The notes: generated by a model from the letters alone, not told the origin. 64,000 bases of DNA from Lateolabrax maculatus (GCA_031216445.1 CM062197.1:1174501-1238500), one strand, 5' to 3'. Numbered from the stretch's first letter, positions 33,024 through 44,100 are shown. A program made the numbers and translations.

Positions 33024-33104
33024 TAATGATCCTTCTGCAGGTTCACCTAAGGAAACCTGTTACAACCTTTTACTTCCTCTAAATAGTCAAGTTTGGTCGT
33101 CTTT
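33024..33104 (-). pseudogene. 18S rRNA 3'-end remnant, copy 1
   Basis: The plus strand reads TAATGATCCTTCTGCAGG, TTCACCTAAGGAAACC, then TTTTACTTCCTCTAAATAGT and CAAGTTTGGTCGTC, which is the reverse complement of the last ~80 bases of eukaryotic 18S rRNA with a few substitutions and a deletion. Homology stops after GTCTTT. This is a diverged rDNA fragment, not a working rRNA gene. Confidence 0.8.
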
Positions 33105-34375
33105 GACCACCCACCCCCTATACTTAAGGCCCCCACTAATAACTCATAAACCGATTGTCGTAGACTCTTGTGTGAGGCATCATTGGACTCAGCAGAGGTT
33201 CCCTTTTCAGTGGTGTGGGTTAGCCCCGGCATCTCATTCTGGTGGTCTATCCGTTCATTTGTCCACAAAGCTGCACTCACCTTATAGCAACCGCAGCTTT
33301 CTACCTATGAGGCTGATATTTGCCATGGAGGTCAAGGGTCAAGTGTGAGGTTGAGACAACTTAGTCTGTCATGCATTGTTTCGATCCTGTCTCTAATTCT
33401 CCCGTCATTTCAGATCCAGTCACTCCCTCCAGCCTCTGATTACCTTATTCCCCTTCAGCTGAGTTCCCTACGCTTACTCATCTGCATCCCATCCCCTCAT
33501 TCGTCCCTCTGTGTAGTTATACCAGTTTAGTGGCACTCACTCCAGATTATCTAGAGTTTTTCGCCTAGCTTTTCAGTGTTCAGCAGAACAATCTGGCCAG
33601 TATAAACCCAGCCAACTCAAACCCTCTCGGACAGGAGTGAGGGGTCAAGCTGAAACCATTCAACATCATGAACGGAATGAATGTTTTATAAGCCTCTGTA
33701 ACATGTGACTGTCACCCATCTGTGTTTTTTGGGGGAAATACTTATATAAAATAATGCAGTGTTACTAGGCTAATAGATAGCAATACACATTAGTAAACTG
33801 GCGATCCCTGGTTTTAACCTTACTGTTCGTTGTACAAGGTATGTTATTAAAGTATGACTGTGGGTCTGGGAGTTCAGGTTGGGGGTTGGCAGGGACGGCC
33901 GGCGATAGTTCAGGCTAGATGTTGGCATCCAAATGTGGTTCCGTGTCTCTGGGACACTGAGTCTCAGGGGGGCTGGACACCTTCCCGCGACCAAGCCGGG
34001 ATAGCTTAGCTCTTATCCCAGCTCCCTTCCCTCTCCTCCTTCGGCGGTCGCTCTGTTTGGTCCGGCTGGTCCTGCTGTTGATAATCTGATTATGTCTTTA
34101 TTTCCTGTAACTTTAATGGAATACAGTTACAGTTTTTTTTGTATCCTACTGTTACTTCCAAAGCCTGCTAAGAGTATATCACACAAAACAAATGAACTGC
34201 ATGTATAGTATTTCAGTTGCGTAACTACCTCTCTAAATTAAGATCCCATCATCAATTTAATTACAAATAAAAAAAAATTTACCAACCACCCGTCTCAGTA
34301 AACATAAAACATGATTTCTCATAAATCTTCCAAGAAAGATGCTGTTCTCGTGAGATATGATGCCATTGAGAAATG
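33105..34375. other. unassigned intergenic sequence
   Basis: About 1.3 kb on the far side of the 18S remnant, with moderate GC up to about 34080, then AT-rich. No recognisable domain in the short frames. The first part might be part of the same rDNA-related or mobile insertion, but I cannot identify it. Present three times (units 1-3). Confidence 0.4.
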
Positions 34376-34420
34376 TGATGGTATCACGTGAAGTGAGTGT
34401 GAGGTTTGACTTTTTAAAAC
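34376..34420 (+). promoter_or_regulatory. putative promoter of receptor G
   Basis: TGATGG, TATCACGTGAAGTGA, GTGTGAGG and a TTTTAAAAC TATA-like stretch at about 34412. CCCTGCAGACCAG about 25 bases further down is also shared with B/C and may be near the transcription start. Confidence 0.6.
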
Positions 34421-34761
34421 ACCTGTGAGGACTGTAAAACCCTGCAGACCAGTTCTGCTCACATGCCCTCTAGCATACGAACTGTCTGCACAGGGTAAAT
34501 GTATGTATGTGGATCATTTGCTGTTTTGCATTTGAACTCAATAGACATCTCTGCAAAGATGATGGATGATGGTTTTGTATTCTTCTAAGAGTACAAACTT
34601 TATTAGAGATTCATTGTGTTTCTGTGTTAAAATTACATCAAAAGGTTAATAGATTTTCTAGGTCTTAAATGCTATTTCAATTTTTTCAAATGTTTTATAT
34701 ATGTGGATAAAACCTTTTAGTTTCACCTCGATTCGAGGGGTTCCATAATTGTCTCTCTAAT

Positions 34762-35718
34762 ATGTCATATGCAACTTCCTCTCAGAGCAACATCACTGTT
34801 GGACTACAGTACCGGGGAATACTGGAAATTGTGCTGTCTTCTGCTCCAATTACAGCGTCATGCTGTGTGTTCCTCTTCATTAATGTCACCATGTTATTCA
34901 TCTTGAGGAGTAAACCTGTGTTTTGTGAGACCTCCCGTTACATTCTTCTGTTTAACCTCCTTTTTGCAGACACTGTACAGATGGCACTCAGCCAGGTACT
35001 GTACCTACTGGCTGTTTGTAGAATAAGACTCACATATCCTGTATGTGGCGTTCTCACCATGCTCGCCTATCTCACAAATGAAGTCTCCCCTCTCACACTG
35101 GTGGTGATGTCTCTGGAGAGATATGTAGCTGTGTGTTACCCACTGAGGCACGCTACCATCATCACCATCAGAAACACAGGGGTGGCTATCACCGTGGTTT
35201 GGGCTTTCAGTTCACTAAACGTCTTCATTCGAGTTCTTTTGCTGTTAGAGTTTCCGTTTGAAGACCTGCAGAGCCTGCAGATGACAGACGTTTGTGCTGA
35301 CATGGCTATGTTTCTTGGCCCAGTGTCTGATGATTACGACAAAGCCTACACTTATTTTCTGTTTCTATCAGCTGGTGTAGCAGTCACTTCCTCCTATATT
35401 GGTGTGATGATAGCAGCCAAGTCGGCCTCCACAGACAAAGCTTCAGCCCGTAAGACTCGTAACACCCTGCTGCTGCATCTGGTGCAGCTGGGCCTCAGTC
35501 TCTCCTCAACTATTCACAACCCATTGTTCATAGCTATCTCAAGAAGCCTTGACAGAGTAGGAATTTTTCGCATTCAGGGTATTCTTTATGTGTGTATTAT
35601 CCTTTTCCCCAGATGTCTGAGCACTCTCATCTATGGCATTAGAGACCAGACCATCAGACCCGTCCTCATTTTCAATCTCTGCTGTCGACTGAAACTGTCT
35701 CACACGAGGCTACATTAA
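34762..35718 (+). CDS. odorant receptor G (or131-2-like GPCR)
   Basis: Intact 318-residue receptor. N-terminus MSYATSSQSN with sequon NIT at 10-12. TM1 body, SLERYVAVCYPLRHA, SASTDKASARKTRNTLLLH and LPRCLS-type TM7 (FPRCLSTLIYGIRDQ) are present. It belongs to a distinct subtype with H and I: TM3 reads LAYLTNEVSPLTL, ECL2 reads MTDVCADMAMFLGPVSDDYD, and TM6/ECL3 reads NPLFIAISRSLDRVGIF. The ECL2 and TM3 changes lie where odorant receptors bind ligand, so ligand preference may differ from B-F. It has Lys in AAKSAS (IC3), where H and I have Arg. Ligand unknown. Confidence 0.92.
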   Translation: MSYATSSQSNITVGLQYRGILEIVLSSAPITASCCVFLFINVTMLFILRSKPVFCETSRYILLFNLLFADTVQMALSQVLYLLAVCRIRLTYPVCGVLTMLAYLTNEVSPLTLVVMSLERYVAVCYPLRHATIITIRNTGVAITVVWAFSSLNVFIRVLLLLEFPFEDLQSLQMTDVCADMAMFLGPVSDDYDKAYTYFLFLSAGVAVTSSYIGVMIAAKSASTDKASARKTRNTLLLHLVQLGLSLSSTIHNPLFIAISRSLDRVGIFRIQGILYVCIILFPRCLSTLIYGIRDQTIRPVLIFNLCCRLKLSHTRLH

Positions 35719-36060
35719 ATTATTCCAGCAGTATGTGCCGTCATAAATCTAGTGAGTCCTCTGCAGGCGACACCGTTCTCTAACCCCGACCTAACATAAC
35801 TTTAAACTGCCTTTGAATCCCTACATCACCCAAGTGAAGAGCAGATACTCTGCAGCTTGACCAGCCCTTATATCTACATCTACTGCTTTCTATATACTGA
35901 CCTGATATGAGAAGAATCTCCTGTAATTTTTTTTTTACTTTATTCCTTAAAGGTAATAACTGAGTGGTAGATAGATGACAGTGCTCTTCAGATGTGAGCC
36001 GTGACGAATAGTATTACAATGTTAATAGGTCTGACCTGAGTGTATTGAACTAAGCAAAGG
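35719..36060. other. 3' flank of receptor G
   Basis: No gene or repeat recognised; a T-rich tract lies near 35928. The counterpart in unit 3 (after 48048) lacks about 38 bases. Confidence 0.45.
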
Positions 36061-36490
36061 TCATTTTTGTTTCTTATGAATTCAACTTTTAAGGGGAAGA
36101 AAGGTTTATTTCTACTTTCAAAAGTTAACATAGTCTCAAGATCCACTTTTCGTGTGTTTTATGAAACATATCTTTTGAATAAACTGCCAGAACCCTTACA
36201 TAAAGTCCCTCAGGAGTTGTTTGTCATTAATTATATTAAATGTGGGGCTATTTATTAATATCTATCACTGCACTGTAGCTGCACCGTAATGTTTTTTTCT
36301 TTTTATTCCATTTAATTCAATTTTAGTTCATTTTTCTCTTCTATTTTATTTAGATTTATTTTCCATTTCTATGTATCTTGTGAATATTGCTTGGTGTTTC
36401 TTTTGTGTCTTGTTTCAAAGTCTTTTTATATCCTGTGTGAAGCAGGTTGAATTGCCTTGTTGTTGAAAGGTGCTAAACAAATAAACATAG
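36061..36490 (+). mobile_element. L2-like LINE 3' remnant, unit 1
   Basis: A short coding-like end, then a T-rich UTR, ending TTGCCTTGTTGTTGAAAGG and TGCTAAACAAATAAA, the typical 3' end of fish L2-type LINEs. Copies lie in units 2 and 3. Confidence 0.65.
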
Positions 36491-37278
36491 TTTAGAAGAA
36501 GTAATGCTAGTTAACCTAATGTTAGTTAAATGTTTGGCTACTGTTTTATCATGCGAGCTATCTAATCTTCTTCACATCACCTGGTGTCCTCCATTTTCAA
36601 AATGCAAATTGAGAATTTTAAGTTTTGCTTTACTCTGTTTTGACAGATTCAATTCACCCAGCTGGCTGATACATTAAATGACAATTTGAGTATCAGTTGC
36701 TTGAAGTTTTTCTGTCAATCAACTTATTCATTGATATATTGTACACTGCAATGAAATAAAGCATTATATGATAAAAAGAGATATAATCTAACAAATGTCA
36801 AAGTGAGGAACATATCTCAAGCAGAGGAGAGTTCAGCACAGCTCTTTTTAAGGTTTTGGTGATGTACATATGGATATTTATCCTACAGTATCACTTCTAC
36901 AATGACTAATGATTATGAATAACTATGAAGAAAACAATTTACGATCAAGCCTCGCTGTATTTTTTCATTTCTATAATTTCAGCTTTCTGCTGTGTTTTGT
37001 GTGAATTGACTGTAGCCTATATGTTGAAAAGGATTCTGACATGCTTTCCCTTCTTTTTAAGCTGTGATCTGACTGTTTGATGATGATAAAGATAAAGAAC
37101 CACCGTGTGTCTCCGCTGCGGGGCGCGATGCTCTGATGCTTCCACGTCTGTGCGCCCCAGACAATGCCCGAGCTTTTATTTTGAAAGTGTGCGCAGGAAG
37201 TGTGTGTTTTATTGTTTGGGTCTCGGTGCTTTGACTGTGGTCCTTCCCCCCCCCGCTCAGCCTCCTCCGGTCGTCGCC

Positions 37279-37931
37279 ATGGTGCAGATGATGGAGTCGC
37301 AGTGCGAGTATTTCATGTATTTCCCGGCGGTGCCCATCACGGATCTGTCGGACCCGGCCCGGTACCGCACTCTGCCCCGCAGGAGTCACCTCTACCTGGG
37401 CGAGACTGTCCGCTTCCTTCTGGTGCTGCGTGAGTCCGGGCGAGAGCAGCCGTCACCGAGGCAACCACCACCAGCATCATGTTTTTTGATCCAGTGTCTG
37501 AGCTTTATCACAAAGCCTACTCTTATTTTCTGTTTCTATCAGCTGGTGTAGCAGTCACTTCCTCCTATATCGGTGTGATGATAGCAGCCAGGTCGGCCTC
37601 CACAGACAAAGCTTCAGCCCGTAAGGCTCGTAACACCCTGCTGCTGCATCTGGTGCAGCTGGGCCTCAGTCTCTCCTCAACTATACACAACCCATTGCTC
37701 ATAGCTATCTCAAAGGTCCTAGACAGGGTCATATTTGTGCGCATCCAGATTATTATTTATGTTTGTATTATTATCCTTCCCAGATGTCTGAGTTCTCTCA
37801 TCTATGGATTCAGAGACCAGACCATCAGACCCGTCCTCATGTACAATCTCTGCTGTCAGTGGAGATGCTCACTTTCTCTCTCAGCTGTCCCGAGCAAGGC
37901 AACAATCAGTGTATTTTCTCTTCATAGATAA
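37279..37931 (+). pseudogene. chimera 1: trappc14 exon 1 / exon 2 piece / receptor 3' half
   Basis: 37279-37430 repeats the first 152 coding bases of trappc14 exon 1 and is preceded by the same upstream sequence. 37431-37479 equals trappc14 exon 2 bases 51229-51277. From 37480 the sequence is the receptor F 3' half, open to a stop at 37929-37931 (150 residues from ATG 37479, TM5-TM7 and tail). From the trappc14 ATG the frame gives 51 native N-terminal residues and then 39 out-of-frame residues to a stop at 37551, so no receptor fusion protein is made by simple reading. The receptor piece lacks TM1-TM4 and cannot be a working GPCR. The trappc14 promoter copy may still drive transcription. Confidence 0.92.
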
Positions 37932-39184
37932 ATATCATTTAGAACAAAATGTGTTAATTTATTCCACATTAAGAGAAGGTGCAGTGTGGCACCTTTTCAA
38001 AGTAAAGTGGGATTTGCTGCATGCTATTTTTGACAGTATATACATTTCGACAGTCGATAGTAGGAGTTTTTATTTTTGTTTTTTTTGTTTTTTTGTAACT
38101 TGGGTGAACTGACTTATTTAGACAGATCAATTGTAGGCAGAAAATTGCAGCAGAGATACTCCTCAGAGATTATACACTCCTTGGCCACTTTATTAGGTTC
38201 ACCTTTACAATCTAATGCAAACTAGTAAACAGCTCTGCCACATATTCTACCTTTACACAGTGTATAATGGCCAGTTTTTCTTAAAATGTATGAAAAAGCG
38301 TTTAGTGATACTGCCCTACAAAGGCAACAAGCCTTAACTCACCAAAGTAGAACTGTGAAACATGACTTTAAAGTTGTTTTGTTGTCCAGCCAGATGAATT
38401 GTAGGCAGAATATTGGAAATGTGGCAATTCTTAGTTTTTTATCCAAATAAAAATCTTGGGCTCAAACTTGATGTTTGACACTCGTTTTGGAAGTTAATGT
38501 ACTCTGCCTTTGCATTGTCTGCGAAATGATCATGGCACAATTAGGCTTGACATAATATAAATGAGAATGAATTAACGTGTATTTGAAGGTCTAAAAGGTG
38601 CATTACCAACTCACACATCATTAGGACCTATTTTATGACCTCACAAAACGGCAAAATTTCTCTTCCTATTCCTTAAAGTTGCAACTGATTTTACAAAGCT
38701 AACAATACATAACGATGCCCTAGGTTAAATATCAGTAAACATTTTCAGATAAAACTTTGTTCAGGGGATAAAAGTTGTTGATGATGTGTGTAATTTTTGT
38801 AATAGATAATAAAAGTCACACTGTATAAATAAATTCACTTAGAAAGTAAAATGTATATTGTTATACTCGCTCTGTTGGTTGGTTGGTCCACAAAAATTTC
38901 CCAACCTTTAGCGACCAGAGTTTTCACCCTAGGAGGCCAATATTTGGCCTGTAGGTGGAGTCTGTGTTTGTGTATGGATAGGTAACACCCAAAATTAGGG
39001 GGGTAAGGCATTGAACTCCCCACTTACCTTCGGAGGAGAGAGCAAAGTTGGGTTCTCGGAGGCGCACTTGGTTAAAGGTTCCGAATAGTGGTTTAGAGCT
39101 CAAGAGCAACTGCTGACTCACGGTTGAGGATCGTTCACCCACCAAGCCAGCAACCCGCGTGGCCCTGACGAGGTAGTAAACTTG

Positions 39185-39265
39185 TAATGATCCTTCTGCA
39201 GGTTCACCTAAGGAAACCTGTTACAACCTTTTACTTCCTCTAAATAGTCAAGTTTGGTCGTCTTT
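39185..39265 (-). pseudogene. 18S rRNA 3'-end remnant, copy 2
   Basis: Copy of 33024-33104 carried by the tandem unit, with the same diagnostic changes. Confidence 0.8.
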
Positions 39266-40544
39266 GACCACCCACCCCCTATACTTAAGGCCCCCACTAA
39301 TAACTCATAAACCGATTGTCGTAGACTCTTGTGTGAGGCATCATTGGACTCAGCAGAGGTTCCCTTTTCAGTGGTGTGGGTTAGCCCCGGCATCTCATTC
39401 TGGTGGTCTATCCGTTCATTTGTCCACAAAGCTGCACTCACCTTATAGCAACCGCAGCTTTCTACCTATGAGGCTGATATTTGCCATGGAGGTCAAGGGT
39501 CAAGTGTGAGGTTGAGACAACTTAGTCTGTCATGCATTGTTTCGATCCTGTCTCTAATTCTCCCGTCATTTCAGATCCAGTCACTCCCTCCAGCCTCTGA
39601 TTACCTTATTCCCCTTCACCTGAGTTCCCCATGCTTACTCATCTGCATCCCATCCCCTCATTCGTCCCTCTGTGTAGTTATACCAGTTTAGTGGCACTCA
39701 CTCCAGATTATCTAGAGTTTTTCGCCTAGCTTTTCAGTGTTCAGCAGAACAATCTGGCCAGTATAAACCCAGCCAACTCAAACCCTCTCGGACAGGAGTG
39801 AGGGATCAAGCTGAAACCATTCAACGTCATGAATGGAATGAATGTTTTATAAGCCTCTGTAACATATAGGTGGGTGACTGTCACCCATCTGTGTTTTTTG
39901 GGGGAAATACGTATATAAAATAATGCAGTGTTACTAGGCTAATAGATAGAAATACACATTAGTAAACTGGCGATCCCTGGTTTTAACCTTACTGTTCGTT
40001 GTACAAGGTATGTTATTAAAGTATGACTGTGGGTCTGGGAGTTCAGGTTGGGGGTTGGCAGGGACGGACGGCGATAGTTCAGGCTAGACGTTGGCATCCA
40101 AATGTGGTTCCGTGTCTCTGGGACACTGAGTCTCAGGGGGGCTGGACACCTTCCCGCGACCAAGCCGGGATAGCTTAGCTCTTATCCCAGCTCCCTTCCC
40201 TCTCCTCCTGGGGCGGTCACTCTGTTTGGTCCGGCTGGTCCTGCTGTTGATAATCTGATTATGTCTTTATTTCCTGTAACTTTAATGGAATACAGTTACA
40301 GTTTTTTTTGTATCCTACTGTTACTTCCAAAGCCTGCTAAGAGTATATCACACAAAACAAATGAACTGCATGTATAGTATTTCAGTTGCGTAACTACCTC
40401 TCTAAATTAAGATCCCATCATCAATTTAATTACAAATAAAAAAAAATTTACCAACCACCCGTCTCAGTAAACATAAAACATGATTTCTCATAAATCTTCC
40501 AAGAAAGATGCTGTTCTCGTGAGATATGATGCCATTGAGAAATG

Positions 40545-40590
40545 TGATGGTATCACGTGAAGTGAGTGTGAGGTTTGACTTTTTAAAACA
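40545..40590 (+). promoter_or_regulatory. putative promoter of receptor H
   Basis: Same block as for G: TGATGG, TATCACGTGAAGTGA, GTGTGAGG, TTTTAAAAC. Confidence 0.6.
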
Positions 40591-40930
40591 CCTGTGAGGA
40601 CTGTAAAACCCTGCAGACCAGTTCTGCTCACATGCCCTCTAGCATACGAACTGTCTGCACAGGGTAAATGTATGTATGTGGATCATTTGCTGTTTTGCAT
40701 TTGAACTCAATAGACATCTCTGCAAAGATGATGGATGATGGTTTTGTATTCTTCTAAGAGTACAAACTTTATTAGAGATTCATTGTGTTTCTGTGTTAAA
40801 ATTACATCAAAAGGTTAATAGATTTTCTAGGTCTTAAATGCTATTTCAATTTTTTCAAATGTTTTATATATGTGGGTAAAACCTTTTAGTTTCACCTCGA
40901 TTCGAGGGGTTCCATAATTGTCTCTCTAAT

Positions 40931-41887
40931 ATGTCATATGCAACTTCCTCTCAGAGCAACATCACTGTTGGACTACAGTACCGGGGAATACTGGAAATTG
41001 TGCTGTCTTCTGCTCCAATTACAGCGTCATGCTGTGTGTTCCTCTTCATTAATGTCACCATGTTATTCATCTTGAGGAGTAAACCTGTGTTTTGTGAGAC
41101 CTCCCGTTACATTCTTCTGTTTAACCTCCTTTTTGCAGACACTGTACAGATGGCACTGAGCCAGGTACTGTACCTACTGGCTGTTTGTAGAATAAGACTC
41201 ACATATCCTGTATGTGGCGTTCTCACCATGCTCGCCTATCTCACAAATGAAGTCTCCCCTCTCACACTGGTGGTGATGTCTCTGGAGAGATATGTAGCTG
41301 TGTGTTACCCACTGAGGCACGCTACCATCATCACCATCAGAAACACAGGGGTGGCTATCACCGTGGTTTGGGCTTTCAGTTCACTAAACGTCTTCATTCG
41401 AGTTCTTTTGCTGTTAGAGTTTCCGTTTGAAGACCTGCAGAGCCTGCAGATGACAGACGTTTGTGCTGACATGGCTATGTTTCTTGGCCCAGTGTCTGAT
41501 GATTACGACAAAGCCTACACTTATTTTCTGTTTCTATCAGCTGGTGTAGCAGTCACTTCCTCCTATATCGGTGTGATGATAGCAGCCAGGTCGGCCTCCA
41601 CAGACAAAGCTTCAGCCCGTAAGACTCGTAACACCCTGCTGCTGCATCTGGTGCAGCTGGGCCTCAGTCTCTCCTCAACTATTCACAACCCATTGTTCAT
41701 AGCTATCTCAAGAAGCCTTGACAGAGTAGGAATTTTTCGCATTCAGGGTATTCTTTATGTGTGTATTATCCTTTTCCCCAGATGTCTGAGCACTCTCATC
41801 TATGGCATTAGAGACCAGACCATCAGACCCGTCCTCATCTTCAATCTCTGCTGTCGACTGAAACTGTCTCACACGAGGCTACATTAA
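40931..41887 (+). CDS. odorant receptor H (or131-2-like GPCR)
   Basis: Intact 318-residue receptor differing from G by a single residue (Arg for Lys in AARSAS) and a handful of silent changes. It has the same VQMALSQVLYLLAVCRIRLT TM2/ECL1 and the same ECL2 as G. The near identity of G and H, against somewhat larger differences to I, fits G/H as the most recent pair or the effect of conversion between neighbours. Whether both are expressed, or the pair is an assembly duplicate, cannot be judged here. Ligand unknown. Confidence 0.92.
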   Translation: MSYATSSQSNITVGLQYRGILEIVLSSAPITASCCVFLFINVTMLFILRSKPVFCETSRYILLFNLLFADTVQMALSQVLYLLAVCRIRLTYPVCGVLTMLAYLTNEVSPLTLVVMSLERYVAVCYPLRHATIITIRNTGVAITVVWAFSSLNVFIRVLLLLEFPFEDLQSLQMTDVCADMAMFLGPVSDDYDKAYTYFLFLSAGVAVTSSYIGVMIAARSASTDKASARKTRNTLLLHLVQLGLSLSSTIHNPLFIAISRSLDRVGIFRIQGILYVCIILFPRCLSTLIYGIRDQTIRPVLIFNLCCRLKLSHTRLH

Positions 41888-42229
41888 ATTATTCCAGCAG
41901 TATGTGCCGTCATAAATCTAGTGAGTCCTCTGCAGGCGACACCGTTCTCTAACCCCGACCTAACATAACTTTAAACTGCCTTTGAATCCCTACATCACCC
42001 AAGTGAAGAGCAGATACTCTGCAGCTTGACCAGCCCTTATATCTACATCTACTGCTTTCTATATACTGACCTGATATGAGAAGAATCTCCTGTAATTTTT
42101 TTTTAACTTTATGCCTTAAAGGTAATAACTGAGTGGTAGATAGATGACAGTGCTCTTCAGATGTGAGCCGTGACGAATAGTATTACAATGTTAATAGGTC
42201 TGACCTGAGTGTATTGAACTAAGCAAAGG

Positions 42230-42659
42230 TCATTTTTGTTTCTTATGAATTCAACTTTTAAGGGGAAGAAAGGTTTATTTCTACTTTCAAAAGTTAACAT
42301 AGTCTCAAGATCCACTTTTCGTGTGTTTTATGAAACATATCTTTTGAATAAACTGCCAGAACCCTTACATAAAGTCCCTCAGGAGTTGTTTGTCATTAAT
42401 TATATTAAATGTGGGGCTATTTATTAATATCTATCACTGCACTGTAGCTGCACCGTAATGTTTTTTTCTTTTTATTCCATTTAATTCAATTTTAGTTCAT
42501 TTTTCTCTTCTATTTTATTTAGATTTATTTTCCATTTCTATGTATCTTGTGAATATTGCTTGGTGTTTCTTTTGTGTCTTGTTTCAATGTCTTTTTATCT
42601 CCTGTGTGAAGCAGGTTGAATTGCCTTGTTGTTGAAAGGTGCTAAACAAATAAACATAG
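42230..42659 (+). mobile_element. L2-like LINE 3' remnant, unit 2
   Basis: Copy of 36061-36490 within unit 2. Confidence 0.65.
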
Positions 42660-43447
42660 TTTAGAAGAAGTAATGCTAGTTAACCTAATGTTAGTTAAAT
42701 GTTTGGCTACTGTTTTATCATGCGAGCTATCTAATCTTCTTCACATCACCTGGTGTCCTCCATTTTCAAAATGCAAATTGAGAATTTTAAGTTTTGCTTT
42801 ACTCTGTTTTGACAGATTCAATTCACCCAGCTGGCTGATACATTAAATGACAATTTGAGTATCAGTTGCTTGAAGTTTTTCTGTCAATCAACTTATTCAT
42901 TGATATATTGTACACTGCAATGAAATAAAGCATTATATGATAAAAAGAGATATAATCTAACAAATGTCAAAGTGAGGAACATATCTCAAGCAGAGGAGAG
43001 TTCAGCACAGCTCTTTTTAAGGTTTTGGTGATGTACATATGGATATTTATCCTACAGTATCACTTCTACAATGACTAATGATTATGAATAACTATGAAGA
43101 AAACAATTTACGATCAAGCCTCGCTGTATTTTTTCATTTCTATAATTTCAGCTTTCTGCTGTGTTTTGTGTGAATTGACTGTAGCCTATATGTTGAAAAG
43201 GATTCTGACATGCTTTCCCTTCTTTTTAAGCTGTGATCTGACTGTTTGATGATGATAAAGATAAAGAACCACCGTGTGTCTCCGCTGCGGGGCGCGATGC
43301 TCTGATGCTTCCACGTCTGTGCGCCCCAGACAATGCCCGAGCTTTTATTTTGAAAGTGTGCGCAGGAAGTGTGTGTTTTATTGTTTGGGTCTCGGTGCTT
43401 TGACTGTGGTCCTTCCCCCCCCCGCTCAGCCTCCTCCGGTCGTCGCC

Positions 43448-44100
43448 ATGGTGCAGATGATGGAGTCGCAGTGCGAGTATTTCATGTATTTCCCGGCGGT
43501 GCCCATCACGGATCTGTCGGACCCGGCCCGGTACCGCACTCTGCCCCGCAGGAGTCACCTCTACCTGGGCGAGACTGTCCGCTTCCTTCTGGTGCTGCGT
43601 GAGTCCGGGCGAGAGCAGCCGTCACCGAGGCAACCACCACCAGCATCATGTTTTTTGATCCAGTGTCTGAGCTTTATCACAAAGCCTACTCTTATTTTCT
43701 GTTTCTATCAGCTGGTGTAGCAGTCACTTCCTCCTATATCGGTGTGATGATAGCAGCCAGGTCGGCCTCCACAGACAAAGCTTCAGCCCGTAAGGCTCGT
43801 AACACCCTGCTGCTGCATCTGGTGCAGCTGGGCCTCAGTCTCTCCTCAACTATACACAACCCATTGCTCATAGCTATCTCAAAGGTCCTAGACAGGGTCA
43901 TATTTGTGCGCATCCAGATTATTATTTATGTTTGTATTATTATCCTTCCCAGATGTCTGAGTTCTCTCATCTATGGATTCAGAGACCAGACCATCAGACC
44001 CGTCCTCATGTACAATCTCTGCTGTCAGTGGAGATGCTCACTTTCTCTCTCAGCTGTCCCGAGCAAGGCAACAATCAGTGTATTTTCTCTTCATAGATAA
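43448..44100 (+). pseudogene. chimera 2: trappc14 exon 1 / exon 2 piece / receptor 3' half
   Basis: Same structure as chimera 1: trappc14 ATG copy at 43448, exon 1 to 43599, 49-base exon 2 piece 43600-43648, then receptor 3' half to the stop at 44098-44100. The trappc14-derived frame ends at 43720. Both junctions are identical to the base, so the join arose once and was copied. Confidence 0.92.

Larger units (their letters stand above)
31320..37479 (+). repeat. receptor/trappc14 tandem unit 1
   Basis: First of three ~6.1 kb units in direct tandem. It starts within the receptor F coding sequence and contains the F 3' flank, an 18S rRNA remnant, the receptor G promoter and gene, an L2 remnant and a copy of the trappc14 promoter and exon 1. 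It ends with a 49-base trappc14 exon 2 piece. Very high identity to unit 2, with scattered substitutions and small indels. Confidence 0.93.
37480..43648 (+). repeat. receptor/trappc14 tandem unit 2
   Basis: 6169-base unit with the same layout as unit 1, carrying receptor H. Its intergenic stretches (37932-39184, 39266-40544, 41888-43447) repeat those described for unit 1. It ends with the second chimeric junction, identical to the first. Confidence 0.93.

Noticed and set aside
32674..33348. Small frames on both strands around the 18S remnant, repeated in units 2 and 3
   Set aside because: Conserved only because the unit is copied; they overlap rDNA-derived sequence and show no protein features.
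37105..37551. 148-residue frame beginning upstream of the trappc14 ATG copy
   Set aside because: The upstream part is trappc14 5' flank. The native gene starts at the equivalent of 37279, and the tail is out of frame with the receptor.
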